From positions 2,170,001-2,234,000 of the forward strand of contig NZ_JBJKFD010000001.1 of NCBI RefSeq assembly GCF_049723905.1: a stretch of DNA of 64,000 nucleotides. Direction: 5' to 3'. Shown piece after piece: positions 1-9,216 of this stretch (its first letter is position 1; every line of letters begins with the position of its first letter). Made by a program: the position numbers and the translations under genes. This DNA is from G963665185 sp049723905. GTDB taxonomy: Bacteria; Desulfobacterota; Desulfovibrionia; Desulfovibrionales; Desulfovibrionaceae. Below the pieces are notes generated by a model. It saw only the letters and a list, made by a program, of their open reading frames with translations, made no database searches and was not told where the DNA came from.

Positions 1-84
1 GTTGTCGGTGCCGTGGGCGTAAGCGGCGGAACCGTGGACGAAGACGAAAACGTAGCCAACGCAGCTGCCGCTGTTCTGAAATAA
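1..84 (+). CDS. GlcG/HbpS-family heme-binding-like protein, C-terminal fragment
   Basis: The window opens inside an open frame ending at TAA 82-84. The 27 visible residues (VVGAVGVSGGTVDEDENVAN and a short alanine-rich tail) match the conserved C-terminus of the GlcG/HbpS (DUF336) family, in which a GAIGVSGG-type turn is followed by an acidic DEDE stretch and a terminal helix. Members are small proteins, some heme-binding and some next to glycolate or propanediol genes. The start and most of the gene lie to the left of the window, so the exact role cannot be judged. A hairpin terminator follows directly. Confidence 0.7.
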   Translation, partial: VVGAVGVSGGTVDEDENVANAAAAVLK

Positions 85-109
85 TTTATCCCTTCCCAAA
101 ACGATCCCG

Positions 110-138
110 AAAGGCGCTTCATAAAGGAGCGCCTTTTG
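110..138 (+). terminator. Rho-independent terminator after the GlcG-like gene
   Basis: A 9-bp stem AAAGGCGCT / AGCGCCTTT with a 9-nt loop is followed by a short T-rich tail. It sits 25 bp after the stop codon of the preceding gene. Confidence 0.75.
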
Positions 139-316
139 TTTGCGCTCGATCACAAATTCCAATTTGTCAGGCCGCTCAAAAAAATACAAAAGCACGACGG
201 GAAAAATTGCAGTACCGGAGCCATCTTCCCCAGCATCCCCCCGCGTCCTTCCCCACGTCTCCTGTAAAGCAACAATCCCGAGAACCGAGACCAGAAAGTC
301 GGCCCCCCTACGCCTC

Positions 317-347
317 TTGACCATAAAGACCTATAATGTAATATAAT
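317..347 (+). promoter_or_regulatory. Possible sigma-70 promoter before the periplasmic binding protein
   Basis: TTGACC (317-322) and TATAAT (342-347) are separated by 19 bp; a second TATAAT lies at 332-337. They sit 58 bp upstream of the next start codon in an AT-rich patch. The rest of 139-404 contains no gene that I can support. Confidence 0.4.
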
Positions 348-404
348 TAAACTGCCCTCCCTCTTAGAGTCTATCGAGTCCATTGCTCAAGCCATGGAGC
401 CCAG

Positions 405-1403
405 ATGAAAGCACTAACGAAAATACACACATTACTCACAATATTACCGGCCCTGTTCATTATGCTGTGCAGTGCAATGGTGAAGGCGGAAAATGGCAAA
501 GACGTCATTGTCATCCAGAGCTACCACCCGACGCTGACCTGGACACGGCAATGCGACACCGGAATCCTGAAAGTTCTGGGGAATCTGAACGTTAAATTCT
601 ATTATCTCGACTCCAAGCGCCTGGCCCCGGAGCAGTTTGCTCCGAAAGTCGACGCCATATACTCTGAAGTACTGCAGCAATCGCCGGACCTCGTAATGAT
701 TGGGGACGACACGGCCTTCAATCTGCTCGGCCTCCGCATTGCAAAGTTGAAAATTCCCGTTGTCTTCTTCGGCATGAACAACAATCCCCGCAAATATTTT
801 TGGGAACGGCCTTCCAACCTCGCGGGCCTGCTGGAAAGAACACCGGTTCTTCCGACTGCCCGAATTTTAAAATCCCTGCTTCCATCTGCCCGGAAAATGC
901 TTTTCCTGTTCGACAACAGCCCTACGAGCGATTCCCTTCTGGAAATTACCATCAAGGACAAAAGATCCCTACGGCTGGGCACTCTTTCCCTGAAATTCAA
1001 GGTCGCCTACAACTGGGCCGAGTGGAAAAAAGCCATAAGGCGGGCGGGACGGTACGATCTGGTTGTAATTCCGACCTTTCATGCCCTGAAGGATGCGGAT
1101 GGAAATCATGTGGGCATAACAAAAGCCTTGGACTGGACCACGACCCATTGCCCCGTCCCGGTCTTCTCCTGCCAGGAACACACGGTACATGACACGGGAA
1201 CGGTTGGCGCGTTCACTCTTGACGGAGTTCACCACGGGGAATCAGCCGCACGCATCGCCCTAAGGATTCTTCAGGGCACTCCTCCCGCAGACATTCCACT
1301 GCAGGTCGACAGCCACGGGCAGCTCTACCTGAACAAAAAACAACTGGAACGCTTCCACATCAGCGTACCGGAAGAACTCGCGCACAGTGTGATTTTCCAG
1401 TAA
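405..1403 (+). CDS. ABC-type periplasmic substrate-binding protein (ABC_sub_bind-like)
   Basis: 332 residues. The first 28 residues form a signal peptide (basic start, hydrophobic core, cleavage likely after AMVKA). The mature part looks like the ABC_sub_bind / periplasmic-binding fold: strand VIVIQSYHP at the start, a DLVMIGDDTAF segment and repeated alternation of hydrophobic strands. Proteins of this kind bind a small ligand in the periplasm for a transporter or a sensor kinase. No permease, ATPase or kinase gene sits beside it, so the partner is unknown. The start at 405 is supported by GGAG at 396-399. Family assignment is by pattern only. Confidence 0.6.
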   Translation: MKALTKIHTLLTILPALFIMLCSAMVKAENGKDVIVIQSYHPTLTWTRQCDTGILKVLGNLNVKFYYLDSKRLAPEQFAPKVDAIYSEVLQQSPDLVMIGDDTAFNLLGLRIAKLKIPVVFFGMNNNPRKYFWERPSNLAGLLERTPVLPTARILKSLLPSARKMLFLFDNSPTSDSLLEITIKDKRSLRLGTLSLKFKVAYNWAEWKKAIRRAGRYDLVVIPTFHALKDADGNHVGITKALDWTTTHCPVPVFSCQEHTVHDTGTVGAFTLDGVHHGESAARIALRILQGTPPADIPLQVDSHGQLYLNKKQLERFHISVPEELAHSVIFQ

Positions 1404-1519
1404 GAACTGTCCGGACCGGGCGATGGAGAAACACTCCATTACAAAAGCCGCCGGTATGAGGAACCGGACCAGGGCCATATTTCTTCTGCCACCAGCCAAC
1501 ATACGGATAACCAATCGAA

Positions 1520-1840
1520 ATGGCGTCAATTCACTGTTACATTTCCGGCCGCGTCCAAGGCGTCTGGTTTCGCGGCTGGACGCAAAAAACAGCCCGCGCC
1601 ATGGGCGTTATCGGCTGGGTACGCAACCTGCCCGATGGTCGGGTCGAATGCATGGCCCGGGCAGATGGCAAAACACTGCAAAAATTTCGGGCAAAACTCG
1701 CCAAGGGGCCGTCTTTTTCCCGGGTGGATGCCGTGGACTGCTTCGAAGCGTCGGAAGAATCGTCTGCCCCGGACCTGGCTGCCCCGGAATTGGCCGCCCC
1801 GGAATTGGCCGGACTCGATGATTTTCTTGTTATACGCTAA
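1520..1840 (+). CDS. Acylphosphatase with an extended C-terminus
   Basis: 106 residues. It carries both acylphosphatase signatures: GRVQGVWFR at residues 10-18 (Arg18 binds phosphate) and GWVRNLPDG at 32-40 (Asn36 is catalytic). The family hydrolyses carboxyl-phosphate bonds such as that of acetyl phosphate, in the cytoplasm. Usual length is about 90 residues; here the end is lengthened by a threefold Ala-Pro-Glu-Leu-Ala type repeat encoded by a 15-bp tandem repeat before the final DDFLVIR strand. The gene stands alone, and 1404-1519 upstream shows nothing recognisable. Confidence 0.92.
   Translation: MASIHCYISGRVQGVWFRGWTQKTARAMGVIGWVRNLPDGRVECMARADGKTLQKFRAKLAKGPSFSRVDAVDCFEASEESSAPDLAAPELAAPELAGLDDFLVIR
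1766..1810 (+). repeat. Three in-frame 15-bp tandem repeats in the acylphosphatase gene
   Basis: Units at 1766-1780, 1781-1795 and 1796-1810. The last two are identical (GCCCCGGAATTGGCC) and the first differs at three bases. Each codes for APELA or APDLA. Confidence 0.85.
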
Positions 1841-2094
1841 GACACTTCACCACATTTCTACCATTTGTTTACCGTACAAGTTCCTTCTCATTAGCCGACA
1901 CTCCTCCATTTACCATGTTCACAACTAGTTTTTTCAGTATTATTTCTTTCAAAACACCTTTTTTCTCTTTACGCACCCCTCAGAGTGATTATTAATTAAC
2001 ATCTGGCGGACAATTACCTCTGCCTGGCCCTCTATTTTTCCGTGTAAAAGGCCGAAGAGGCACTTCAAGCGATATATCCAGGAGGTTCACGCCC

Positions 2095-4506
2095 ATGAGC
2101 GACGAGAACAAAACCACCCCTCAGGAACTCGAATTTCAGATCGAGGCTGAGGATTTGATTGATGACCAGGATGAAAAAGCTTCCATGGATATTCCCGAAG
2201 TAGTGCCGGTGTTGCCCGTTCGCGACATCGTCATTTTCAATTATATGATTCTGCCCCTGTTTGTGGGGAGGGAAAAATCCGTGGAGGCGGTGAATGCCGC
2301 TCTCAATTCCAACCGGTTCATCATGGTGGTCACCCAGAAGGAAGAGCATGTTGACGAACCGGAACATGAAGACCTGTACACAGTAGGTACGGTCTGCATG
2401 ATCATGCGCATGCTCAAAATGCCCGATGGACGCCTCAAGGTGCTTGTCCAGGGGCTTTCGCGAGCCAAGGTAAAGGAATTCACCCAGAGTGAGCCCTTCC
2501 ATGAAGCGCGCATAGAAACGATTGAGGAACAGGAGCCCGAAACCACCGGGGCGGAAGAAGAAGCCCTTATGCGGGCCGCCCGCGAACAGAGCGAAAAGAT
2601 CATGTCTCTGCGCGGCATTTCCACCCAGGATATTTCCAGCGTACTTTCCAGTGTGGAAGACCCTGGGCGCCTGGCCGACCTCATTGCCTCCAACCTGCGC
2701 ATCAAGGTTGCCAAGGCACAGCAGATTCTGGAATGCGAAGATCCGGTCGAAAGGCTCGAACTGGTCAACGCGCAGCTCGGCAAAGAAGTCGAAGTGGCCA
2801 GCATGCAGGCCAAAATCCAGAACATGGCCAAAGAAGGCATGGACAAGGCCCAGCGCGAATACTTCCTGCGCGAACAGCTCAAGGCCATTCGCAAGGAGCT
2901 TGGCGACGTCGGCGGCGAAGGCGACGAAATGGAAGAGCGGAAGGACGCCATTGCCAAGGCGGGCATGCCCAAGGAAGTGCTGAAAGAGTCTGAAAAGCAG
3001 CTCAAACGGCTCGAATCCATGCACCCGGATTCGTCCGAGGCAACCGTTATCCGTACCTATCTGGACTGGATGGTGGAGCTGCCGTGGAAGAAGCTTTCCC
3101 GCGACCGGCTCGACATCAAGGAAGCCAAGACCATCCTGGACGAGGACCACTTCGATCTGGAAAAGGTCAAGGAACGCATCCTTGAGTATCTTTCCGTGCG
3201 CAAACTCAACCCCAAGATGAAAGGCCCAATCCTTTGCTTCGTGGGCCCTCCCGGCGTGGGCAAAACCTCGCTGGGCCGCTCCATTGCGCGCGCCCTGGGC
3301 CGCAAATTCCAGCGCATGTCCCTGGGCGGAATGCGGGATGAAGCGGAAATCCGCGGCCACAGGCGTACCTACATAGGCGCCATGCCCGGACGCATCATCC
3401 AGAGCATCAAGCAGTGCGGAACCCGCAACCCGGTCATCATGCTCGATGAAATCGACAAGCTGGGCGCGGATTTTCGGGGCGATCCGTCGTCGGCCCTGCT
3501 GGAGGTATTGGACCCGGAACAGAACAACTCCTTTTCCGACCACTACCTGAACGTGCCCTTCGACCTCTCCAAGGTCATGTTCATTTGTACGGCCAACGTG
3601 CTCGACACCATCCCCGGCGCATTGCGCGACCGTATGGAAATTATCCGCCTGCCCGGCTACACCGAGCAGGAAAAGGTTAAGATTGCCCGGCGCTACCTGC
3701 TGCCGCGGCAGATAGAGGAAAACGGCCTGCAGATTGAAGACGTGCTGATGGGCGACACCGTACTGGCGAAGATCATTCGCGAGTACACACGCGAAGCCGG
3801 ACTGCGCAACCTGGAACGCGAAGTGGGAAGCATCTGCCGCAAGCTTGCCCGACGCAGGGCCGAAGGCGACGAAGGCCGCTTCCGCGTTACCGCCAACATG
3901 CTTTCCAAAATGCTCGGCCAGCCCATCTTCCGCGACGAGGACAAGGATACCGAGCTGCCCGCAGGCGTTGCCCTTGGACTTGCCTGGACACCCTACGGCG
4001 GAGAGATACTGCACATCGAAGTCACCACCATGCCCGGCAAGGGCAAGCTGACCCTTACCGGACAGCTCGGCGACGTGATGAAGGAAAGCGCCCAGGCCGC
4101 CCTTACCTATGCCAAGAGCCATGCCGAAGCCCTGAACATCAAGAAGGACCTCGACAAGGTGGACCTGCACGTGCACGTGCCCGCTGGCGCCACCCCCAAG
4201 GACGGACCGTCGGCAGGCATTACCCTGGTGACGGCGCTGATTTCCTCGCTGACGGAACAACCCATTTGCAACAACACGGCCATGACCGGTGAAATTACGT
4301 TGCGCGGGCGCGTCCTGCCCGTGGGCGGCGTCAAGGAGAAAATCCTGGCCGCTGTAACGCGTGGACTCAAGCGGGTTATCATCCCGTCCCAAAATACCAG
4401 GGACCTGGAAGACATCCCCAAGGAACTGCTCCGCACCATCGAGATAAAACCGGTGGAACGCATCGACGAAGTGTGGCCCCTGGCCTGCGAAAAGCTGGAC
4501 AACTAG
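2095..4506 (+). CDS. lon: ATP-dependent Lon protease
   Basis: 803 residues, full length for a LonA protease, which unfolds and degrades damaged and regulatory proteins as a cytoplasmic hexamer. The N-terminal substrate-binding domain (VLPVRDIVIFNYMILPLFVG near residue 40) is followed by a coiled segment. The AAA+ domain has Walker A GPPGVGKT at residues 384-391 and Walker B VIMLDEIDK. The C-terminal protease domain has Ser706 in DGPSAG and Lys749 in GGVKEK, the Ser-Lys catalytic pair with the usual 43-residue spacing. AGGAGG at 2080-2085 fixes the start. The gene is monocistronic, closed by a strong terminator. The AT-rich 250 bp upstream show no clear heat-shock promoter or CIRCE element. 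Confidence 0.98.
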   Translation: MSDENKTTPQELEFQIEAEDLIDDQDEKASMDIPEVVPVLPVRDIVIFNYMILPLFVGREKSVEAVNAALNSNRFIMVVTQKEEHVDEPEHEDLYTVGTVCMIMRMLKMPDGRLKVLVQGLSRAKVKEFTQSEPFHEARIETIEEQEPETTGAEEEALMRAAREQSEKIMSLRGISTQDISSVLSSVEDPGRLADLIASNLRIKVAKAQQILECEDPVERLELVNAQLGKEVEVASMQAKIQNMAKEGMDKAQREYFLREQLKAIRKELGDVGGEGDEMEERKDAIAKAGMPKEVLKESEKQLKRLESMHPDSSEATVIRTYLDWMVELPWKKLSRDRLDIKEAKTILDEDHFDLEKVKERILEYLSVRKLNPKMKGPILCFVGPPGVGKTSLGRSIARALGRKFQRMSLGGMRDEAEIRGHRRTYIGAMPGRIIQSIKQCGTRNPVIMLDEIDKLGADFRGDPSSALLEVLDPEQNNSFSDHYLNVPFDLSKVMFICTANVLDTIPGALRDRMEIIRLPGYTEQEKVKIARRYLLPRQIEENGLQIEDVLMGDTVLAKIIREYTREAGLRNLEREVGSICRKLARRRAEGDEGRFRVTANMLSKMLGQPIFRDEDKDTELPAGVALGLAWTPYGGEILHIEVTTMPGKGKLTLTGQLGDVMKESAQAALTYAKSHAEALNIKKDLDKVDLHVHVPAGATPKDGPSAGITLVTALISSLTEQPICNNTAMTGEITLRGRVLPVGGVKEKILAAVTRGLKRVIIPSQNTRDLEDIPKELLRTIEIKPVERIDEVWPLACEKLDN

Positions 4507-4558
4507 CGACGCGAAGTTCGGCAGGCACAGCCAGTCACGGGGTAAACCCAACAAAAAC

Positions 4559-4595
4559 AAAGGCCGGAGAAGGATATCCTTCTCCGGCCTTTTAA
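4559..4595 (+). terminator. Rho-independent terminator of lon
   Basis: Perfect stem AAGGCCGGAGAAGG / CCTTCTCCGGCCTT around a 4-nt loop, followed by TTTAAATTTTT. The 290 bp from here to the next gene show nothing else recognisable. Confidence 0.9.
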
Positions 4596-4884
4596 ATTTT
4601 TCAAAAGATTTCAATCGTCTATTTTTTTCAATCGTCCCCCGTCGCCGCTCCCACCGGCTCTCCGCCGGAGCGCCGCGGGAGTTGTTTCCGGCAGCAGGCG
4701 AAAAAACAGAGTTGCACAATTGAAAAGCCAGGAATAATGTCCCCATTTTTCCGGGAACAACAGGCTCCTGCAACGCGTCAGCTCCTTCCCTCGGCATCGA
4801 AACAAACTTTCGGATTCACCACCGACCATTTGCCTGCGGGCAAAAATAACCGGCGGATCGGTCACCGCATTTCGGCAGCAAGTC

Positions 4885-5388
4885 GTGCAACAGTTCACCC
4901 ATCTTCTCGTCATCCTCGGCGTCGCCCTTGTGGGCGGCCTGATAATGAACCGGCTTCATGTTCCAGGAGCAACAATCATCGGCGCAATGCTTGCCGTCAT
5001 AGCCTTCAAACTGATGATCAACACGCCCCTGACGCTGCCGAAGCACTGGTCATTCGCCATACAGATCATTGTCGGCGCGGCCGTGGGCATGCAGTTTTCG
5101 CCAGACATGCTGCAGCAGATACGCCATTACGCCATTCCCATGCTCTCCTCCGCGCTCCTGCTGATCCTCTTCGGCGGGCTGCTGGCCTTTGTCTTTTCCA
5201 AATTCCTGGGCATCGATCCAGACACCGCGTTCCTCAGCACCAGCCCCGGCGCCATGACCGCCATGGCAGGAATGGCGACCAGCATCGACGTCAACCTGTT
5301 CCTTGTGCTGACCTTCCACATCGTCCGGGTCATCCTGGTCATTCTTCTTGCACCAACCATTATGCGGCTGTGTCACATCCTTCTCTGA
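4885..5388 (+). CDS. AbrB-duplication family membrane protein, single-repeat form
   Basis: 167 residues from a GTG start. The protein is almost entirely hydrophobic, with about five membrane segments and the motif LHVPGATIIGAMLAV typical of the AbrB duplication domain (a membrane family unrelated to the AbrB regulator and linked to ammonia-monooxygenase-like or regulatory transport roles). Most relatives have about 350 residues with two such repeats; this protein has one, including the conserved SPGAMTAMAGMA segment. It may act as a homodimer. There is no good ribosome binding site, so the start is uncertain. It is convergent with the molybdopterin oxidoreductase gene. Confidence 0.75.
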   Translation: MQQFTHLLVILGVALVGGLIMNRLHVPGATIIGAMLAVIAFKLMINTPLTLPKHWSFAIQIIVGAAVGMQFSPDMLQQIRHYAIPMLSSALLLILFGGLLAFVFSKFLGIDPDTAFLSTSPGAMTAMAGMATSIDVNLFLVLTFHIVRVILVILLAPTIMRLCHILL

Positions 5389-5455
5389 AAAGAAGACCTC
5401 TACCAAGGCCAGATTATATCCGCAGGCGGAAGTTGACAGCCTGAACAACAAGCCC

Positions 5456-7462
5456 TCAGGCCTTGCGGACCTCGACGGTGTTGTCGTTCAGCGTGGTTGC
5501 CTGGCCCATGTCCGAAAGTCGTTCGTGGTGCAAGGTGTTGACAAGCTTGCCGTTTGCCGACCTGGCGGTTTGGAACACCCCGACGGCAGCCACGGTTCCG
5601 CGGGCGACGAGAGGCGTGAGGCTGGCGCAAAAAGCCACCTCGCCCTGCTCGTTGAAGGCCAATACCGCATCTCCATCCACAATGCCGCGTGCCGCCGCGT
5701 CGTCCGGGTGCATGACCAGGGCCATGGCCCCGCGCCGGTCCACCAGATCGCCCCGCTCCAGAAAAATGGAGTTCAGGGTCTCGGAACTGGGTGCGGCCAC
5801 CAGATGAAGCGGCTGCGTGCCCCCGTGATTTGCGAAATAATGCGGCATGGGTGCGTCCAGCGCGTCGTTGACGATAAGCATCTTTCCCGCGCCGGTCTGC
5901 CAGTCGGTATGGTCGACAAAAGGTATGGAAACCACCCCGCCGGTCCGCAGAACGTCCCATTCTTCTTGCGAAAGCCCTTGCAGCCCCTGCCTGGGGTTGC
6001 CCAAAAGCTCCTTCACAAGATCCTCCTCGCTCCGGTCGAAGTGGCTCTCTTGGTAGCCCATGGCCTTGGCAAGCAGACAAAAGATGTCCCAGTTGCTTTT
6101 GCATTCGCCGGGTGCGGGAATGACCTTGAAGGATGTGCCAAAGGAACAATAGCCGTAGGAGCTGTAGCAGTCCGACTGCTCCACGGAAAAAGTGGCCGGC
6201 AGGATGATGTCCGCATAGCGGGCCGTATCGGTCATAAACCGTTCGTGCACCACGGTGAACAGGTCGGGATTGCTCATCCCGCGCAGGATGCCTTCCTGGT
6301 TGGCAACAGCCCCCACCGGGTTGCAGGCGTAGATGTGCAGACACCGAATGGGTGCCTGCCCGGCTTCTCCGCCCAGGGCCGAAGCCAGCATGTTGATATT
6401 CACCTTGCGGGCCGTGTTGCTGCGCAGGTCCGGGCGGGTGATGCGGGTCATATCCACATAGGGTCCGCCGCCGGGATTGCAGCCGCACAGTCCGCCGCCG
6501 GGACGGGCCCATGCGCCGGTAAAGGCCGAAAGAATGGTGATGAGCCGCACGGTCATGCCGCCGTTGCCGTGGCGCGAGTTGCCGCTGCCCAGAATGATGG
6601 CAGGGGCCGAAGCCGCTCCGAATTCCCGTGCCAGCTCGATGATGGTCTGTGCCGGAACGCCGGTGATGCCCTCGGCCCAGGCCGGGGTGTAGGTGTCCAG
6701 AGTCTTGGCGAAGTCCTGGAAACCAACGGCCTCGCGCTGCAAAAATTCCTTGTCGACCAGCCCTTCCCGGAGCAGCACATGCATCATTGCCAGGGCCAGC
6801 GCACCATCCGTTCCCGGAGTGACCAGCACGACCTGATCGCAATACGAGGCCATTTCGCGGCCATAGGATTCGATGAGCACCACGCGCTTTCCCTGTTGCC
6901 GGGCCTTGGCCAAGTCGCGCATGCTTTGCAGCCGCGTGGCCTTCATGTTGCTGCCCCAGACGATAAAGAGATCGCTGTGTTTCAGCTCACGCGGGTCCAG
7001 GCAGCCGGTCTTGCCCATCACCGACGAGTAGCCCGCGCCCTTGGCCGAGGCACAAAGCGTCTTGACCAGCGAACAGGCCCCCATCCGATTGAACAGGGCA
7101 TCCCCGCCATTGCGCTGGATAAGGCTCATCACCCCGGAATAATAAAACGGCAGGATGGACTCGGGGCCGGTCTCGGCCAGGGCCTGTTTCCAGCGGCTGG
7201 TGATGGTATCCACGGCCTCGTCCCAGGAAATCGGCGCAAACCGCCCCTCTCCCTTGTCACCCACGCGCTTGAGCGGGGTGAGAATCCGGTCCGGCGAATG
7301 GATGGATTTTTCGTAGCGCTGCATCTTGCGGCAGATCAGCCCGCGGGAAACAGGATCGTCGCCATCCCCCCGCACTTTCAGGATGGACTGTCCGTCGGTG
7401 GTGACAACAAGCCCGCAGCTTGTCGGGCAGTCGTAAGGGCAGATCGTCTTGCAGGTCTTCAT
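5456..7462 (-). CDS. Molybdopterin-dependent oxidoreductase (DMSO-reductase superfamily)
   Basis: 668 residues. The N-terminus has the [4Fe-4S] motif Cys8-x3-Cys12-x3-Cys16-x27-Cys44, followed by the Mo/W-bis-MGD domains (IVWGSNMKATR and GSGNSRHGNGG segments) and the C-terminal dinucleotide-binding beta-barrel. There is no Tat signal, so it should be cytoplasmic. The short form without obvious subunits resembles formate-dehydrogenase-like or biotin-sulfoxide-reductase-like members; the substrate cannot be told from sequence. It starts at ATG 7462 after GGAG, 66 bp downstream of the Lrp-type regulator on the same strand, so the two may be cotranscribed and linked in function. Confidence 0.88.
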   Translation of the reverse strand: MKTCKTICPYDCPTSCGLVVTTDGQSILKVRGDGDDPVSRGLICRKMQRYEKSIHSPDRILTPLKRVGDKGEGRFAPISWDEAVDTITSRWKQALAETGPESILPFYYSGVMSLIQRNGGDALFNRMGACSLVKTLCASAKGAGYSSVMGKTGCLDPRELKHSDLFIVWGSNMKATRLQSMRDLAKARQQGKRVVLIESYGREMASYCDQVVLVTPGTDGALALAMMHVLLREGLVDKEFLQREAVGFQDFAKTLDTYTPAWAEGITGVPAQTIIELAREFGAASAPAIILGSGNSRHGNGGMTVRLITILSAFTGAWARPGGGLCGCNPGGGPYVDMTRITRPDLRSNTARKVNINMLASALGGEAGQAPIRCLHIYACNPVGAVANQEGILRGMSNPDLFTVVHERFMTDTARYADIILPATFSVEQSDCYSSYGYCSFGTSFKVIPAPGECKSNWDIFCLLAKAMGYQESHFDRSEEDLVKELLGNPRQGLQGLSQEEWDVLRTGGVVSIPFVDHTDWQTGAGKMLIVNDALDAPMPHYFANHGGTQPLHLVAAPSSETLNSIFLERGDLVDRRGAMALVMHPDDAAARGIVDGDAVLAFNEQGEVAFCASLTPLVARGTVAAVGVFQTARSANGKLVNTLHHERLSDMGQATTLNDNTVEVRKA

Positions 7463-7528
7463 TTTTCAAACTCCGGCGTGTGTCGCGGTCTTTAAATTCA
7501 TGGGATAAAAATGCACCAGCCCCCGCCT

Positions 7529-7996
7529 CTACTCCGGCAGCGGCAGGCGGCTTGAGGATTTCAATTCCCGCAGGGAAATATTGGAACGAATGTTCGTGGC
7601 GCCGGGAATCTTGCGCAACACGTCTTCCACAAAACGGCTGTAGTCGTCCAGGTCCCTGGCAACGACCTGAAGCAGAAAATCGTCATCGCCCGTGGTGTTG
7701 TGGCAGGAAAGAACATTGGGATTTTCAGTGACTATCCGCTCCAGCTCGCGGGTGACTTTTTCCGAATGCTGGTTGCAGCTGAGCTGCACAAAGGACAGCA
7801 CGCCAAAGCCGAGTTTTTTCCGGTTCAGTATGGCCTGAAAGCGCTCGATGACCCCGTTTTCCCGCAATCTTTTCAGCCTGCGCCAGCACGCCGCCTCGCT
7901 TATGGACACCTCTTCGGCCAGTTTGGCGTTGGACGCCCGCCCGTCCTCCTGGAGAACGCGCAAAATACCCATATCTTTCTCGTCAAGTTCCATCAT
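7529..7996 (-). CDS. Lrp/AsnC-family transcriptional regulator
   Basis: 155 residues. The N-terminal winged helix-turn-helix begins LDEKDMGILRVLQEDGR and has recognition helix ISEAACWRRLKRL. It is followed by the RAM/ACT effector domain with the conserved GDDDFLLQVVARDLDDY segment. Such proteins form octamers that sense amino acids. It lies before the molybdopterin oxidoreductase on the minus strand and is divergent from the alcohol dehydrogenase/class V enzyme pair, with 165 bp of AT-rich DNA between. It is therefore placed to control both sides and itself. AAAGGA lies before the ATG. Confidence 0.93.
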   Translation of the reverse strand: MMELDEKDMGILRVLQEDGRASNAKLAEEVSISEAACWRRLKRLRENGVIERFQAILNRKKLGFGVLSFVQLSCNQHSEKVTRELERIVTENPNVLSCHNTTGDDDFLLQVVARDLDDYSRFVEDVLRKIPGATNIRSNISLRELKSSSRLPLPE

Positions 7997-8161
7997 TGAG
8001 GCATCCTTTCATTAATAGCCATCAAAACGAATGAACATTTCATTTTTTAGGATAATTTTATCTGCGAAATCAAGGACAATTCACCTCTTTTGGCCCTATA
8101 GTCTCCAGTGACCGTAAACCCGGACTTTTGTACCGCTTTTGCCCTGGAGGATGCGAACAAC

Positions 8162-9205
8162 ATGAAAGCCGTCTATTACGAAGAATTCAACCAGCTGCCC
8201 GTGGTTACCGACCTGCCCGATCCCACACCGGACGACAACGGCGTGGTGGTAAAGGTGCTGGCAACGGGCCTGTGCCGTAGCGACTGGCACGGCTGGGTAG
8301 GTCACGATCCGGACATTGCTCTGCCCCATGTGCCGGGGCACGAACTGGCGGGTGTGATTGTCGAAACCGGAAAGAACGTCAGCAAATGGCAGCGCGGCGA
8401 CCGGGTCACCGTGCCCTTTGTTTGCGGTTGCGGCACCTGCCCCCAATGCAATTCCGGCAATCAGCAGGTGTGCGACCACCAGTTTCAGCCCGGCTTTACC
8501 CATTGGGGATCGTTCGCCGAGTTCGTAGCCCTGCAGCACGCGGACGCCAACCTCGTGCGCCTGCCAGAGGACATGGACTACGCCACGGCGGCCAGCCTGG
8601 GCTGCCGTTTCGTCACTGCCTTCCGGGCGCTGGTGGACCAGGCCCGTGTATCGGCCGGGCAGTGGGTGGCAGTGCACGGCTGCGGGGGCGTGGGCCTTTC
8701 CGCCATTATGATAGCCACTGCGCTGGGGGCCAACGTGGTCGGCATAGACATTGGCGACGACAAGCTGGAACTGGCCCGGCAGGTGGGCGCGGTCGCCACC
8801 ATCAACAGCTCGCGCGAGACCGATACCGTGGCAGCGGTACGGGACGTAACCGGCGGCGGAGCCCATGTTTCCGTGGATGCATTGGGCCATCCCCAAACCT
8901 GCTTCAACTCCGTGGCCAATCTGCGCAAGCGCGGGCGGCACGTGCAGGTGGGGCTGATGCTGGGAGAACACACCACGCCACAGATTCCCATGGCCCAGGT
9001 TGTGGCCAACGAGTTGGAAATATACGGCAGCCACGGGATACAGGCCCACCGCTACGACGCCATGTGGAACATGCTGGCGACCGGCAAGCTTAACCCGGCG
9101 CAACTGGTCGGCAAGACCATCCCGCTCGGTGAGGCTCCTGAAGCGCTCGCGGATATGAATACTTTCAGCGGAACCGGAATAACGATCATCGCTCCCCACG
9201 CATGA
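8162..9205 (+). CDS. Zinc-dependent alcohol dehydrogenase
   Basis: 347 residues. This is a medium-chain dehydrogenase: catalytic-zinc ligands Cys38 and the GHE motif (His60-Glu61), structural-zinc cysteines 90, 93, 96 and 104, and the NAD-binding glycine motif GCGGVGLS. It should oxidise alcohols or reduce aldehydes with NAD(P)H in the cytoplasm. ATG 8162 is chosen because GGAGG lies at 8146-8150 and MKAVYY is the usual family start; an in-frame GTG at 8108 would add 18 unlike residues. Its stop touches the ribosome binding site of the next gene, suggesting an operon. The divergent Lrp-type gene is a likely regulator. Confidence 0.93.
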   Translation: MKAVYYEEFNQLPVVTDLPDPTPDDNGVVVKVLATGLCRSDWHGWVGHDPDIALPHVPGHELAGVIVETGKNVSKWQRGDRVTVPFVCGCGTCPQCNSGNQQVCDHQFQPGFTHWGSFAEFVALQHADANLVRLPEDMDYATAASLGCRFVTAFRALVDQARVSAGQWVAVHGCGGVGLSAIMIATALGANVVGIDIGDDKLELARQVGAVATINSSRETDTVAAVRDVTGGGAHVSVDALGHPQTCFNSVANLRKRGRHVQVGLMLGEHTTPQIPMAQVVANELEIYGSHGIQAHRYDAMWNMLATGKLNPAQLVGKTIPLGEAPEALADMNTFSGTGITIIAPHA

Positions 9206-9216
9206 GGAAACACACC

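Noticed and set aside
2065..4797. 910-codon minus-strand frame opposite lon
   Set aside because: It is the antisense shadow of lon; its translation has no family character and no ribosome binding site. The same holds for long frames at 5348-7495, 27946-29316, 31827-33158, 33914-35530, 38696-40525, 41791-43257, 46032-47549 and 54191-55615.
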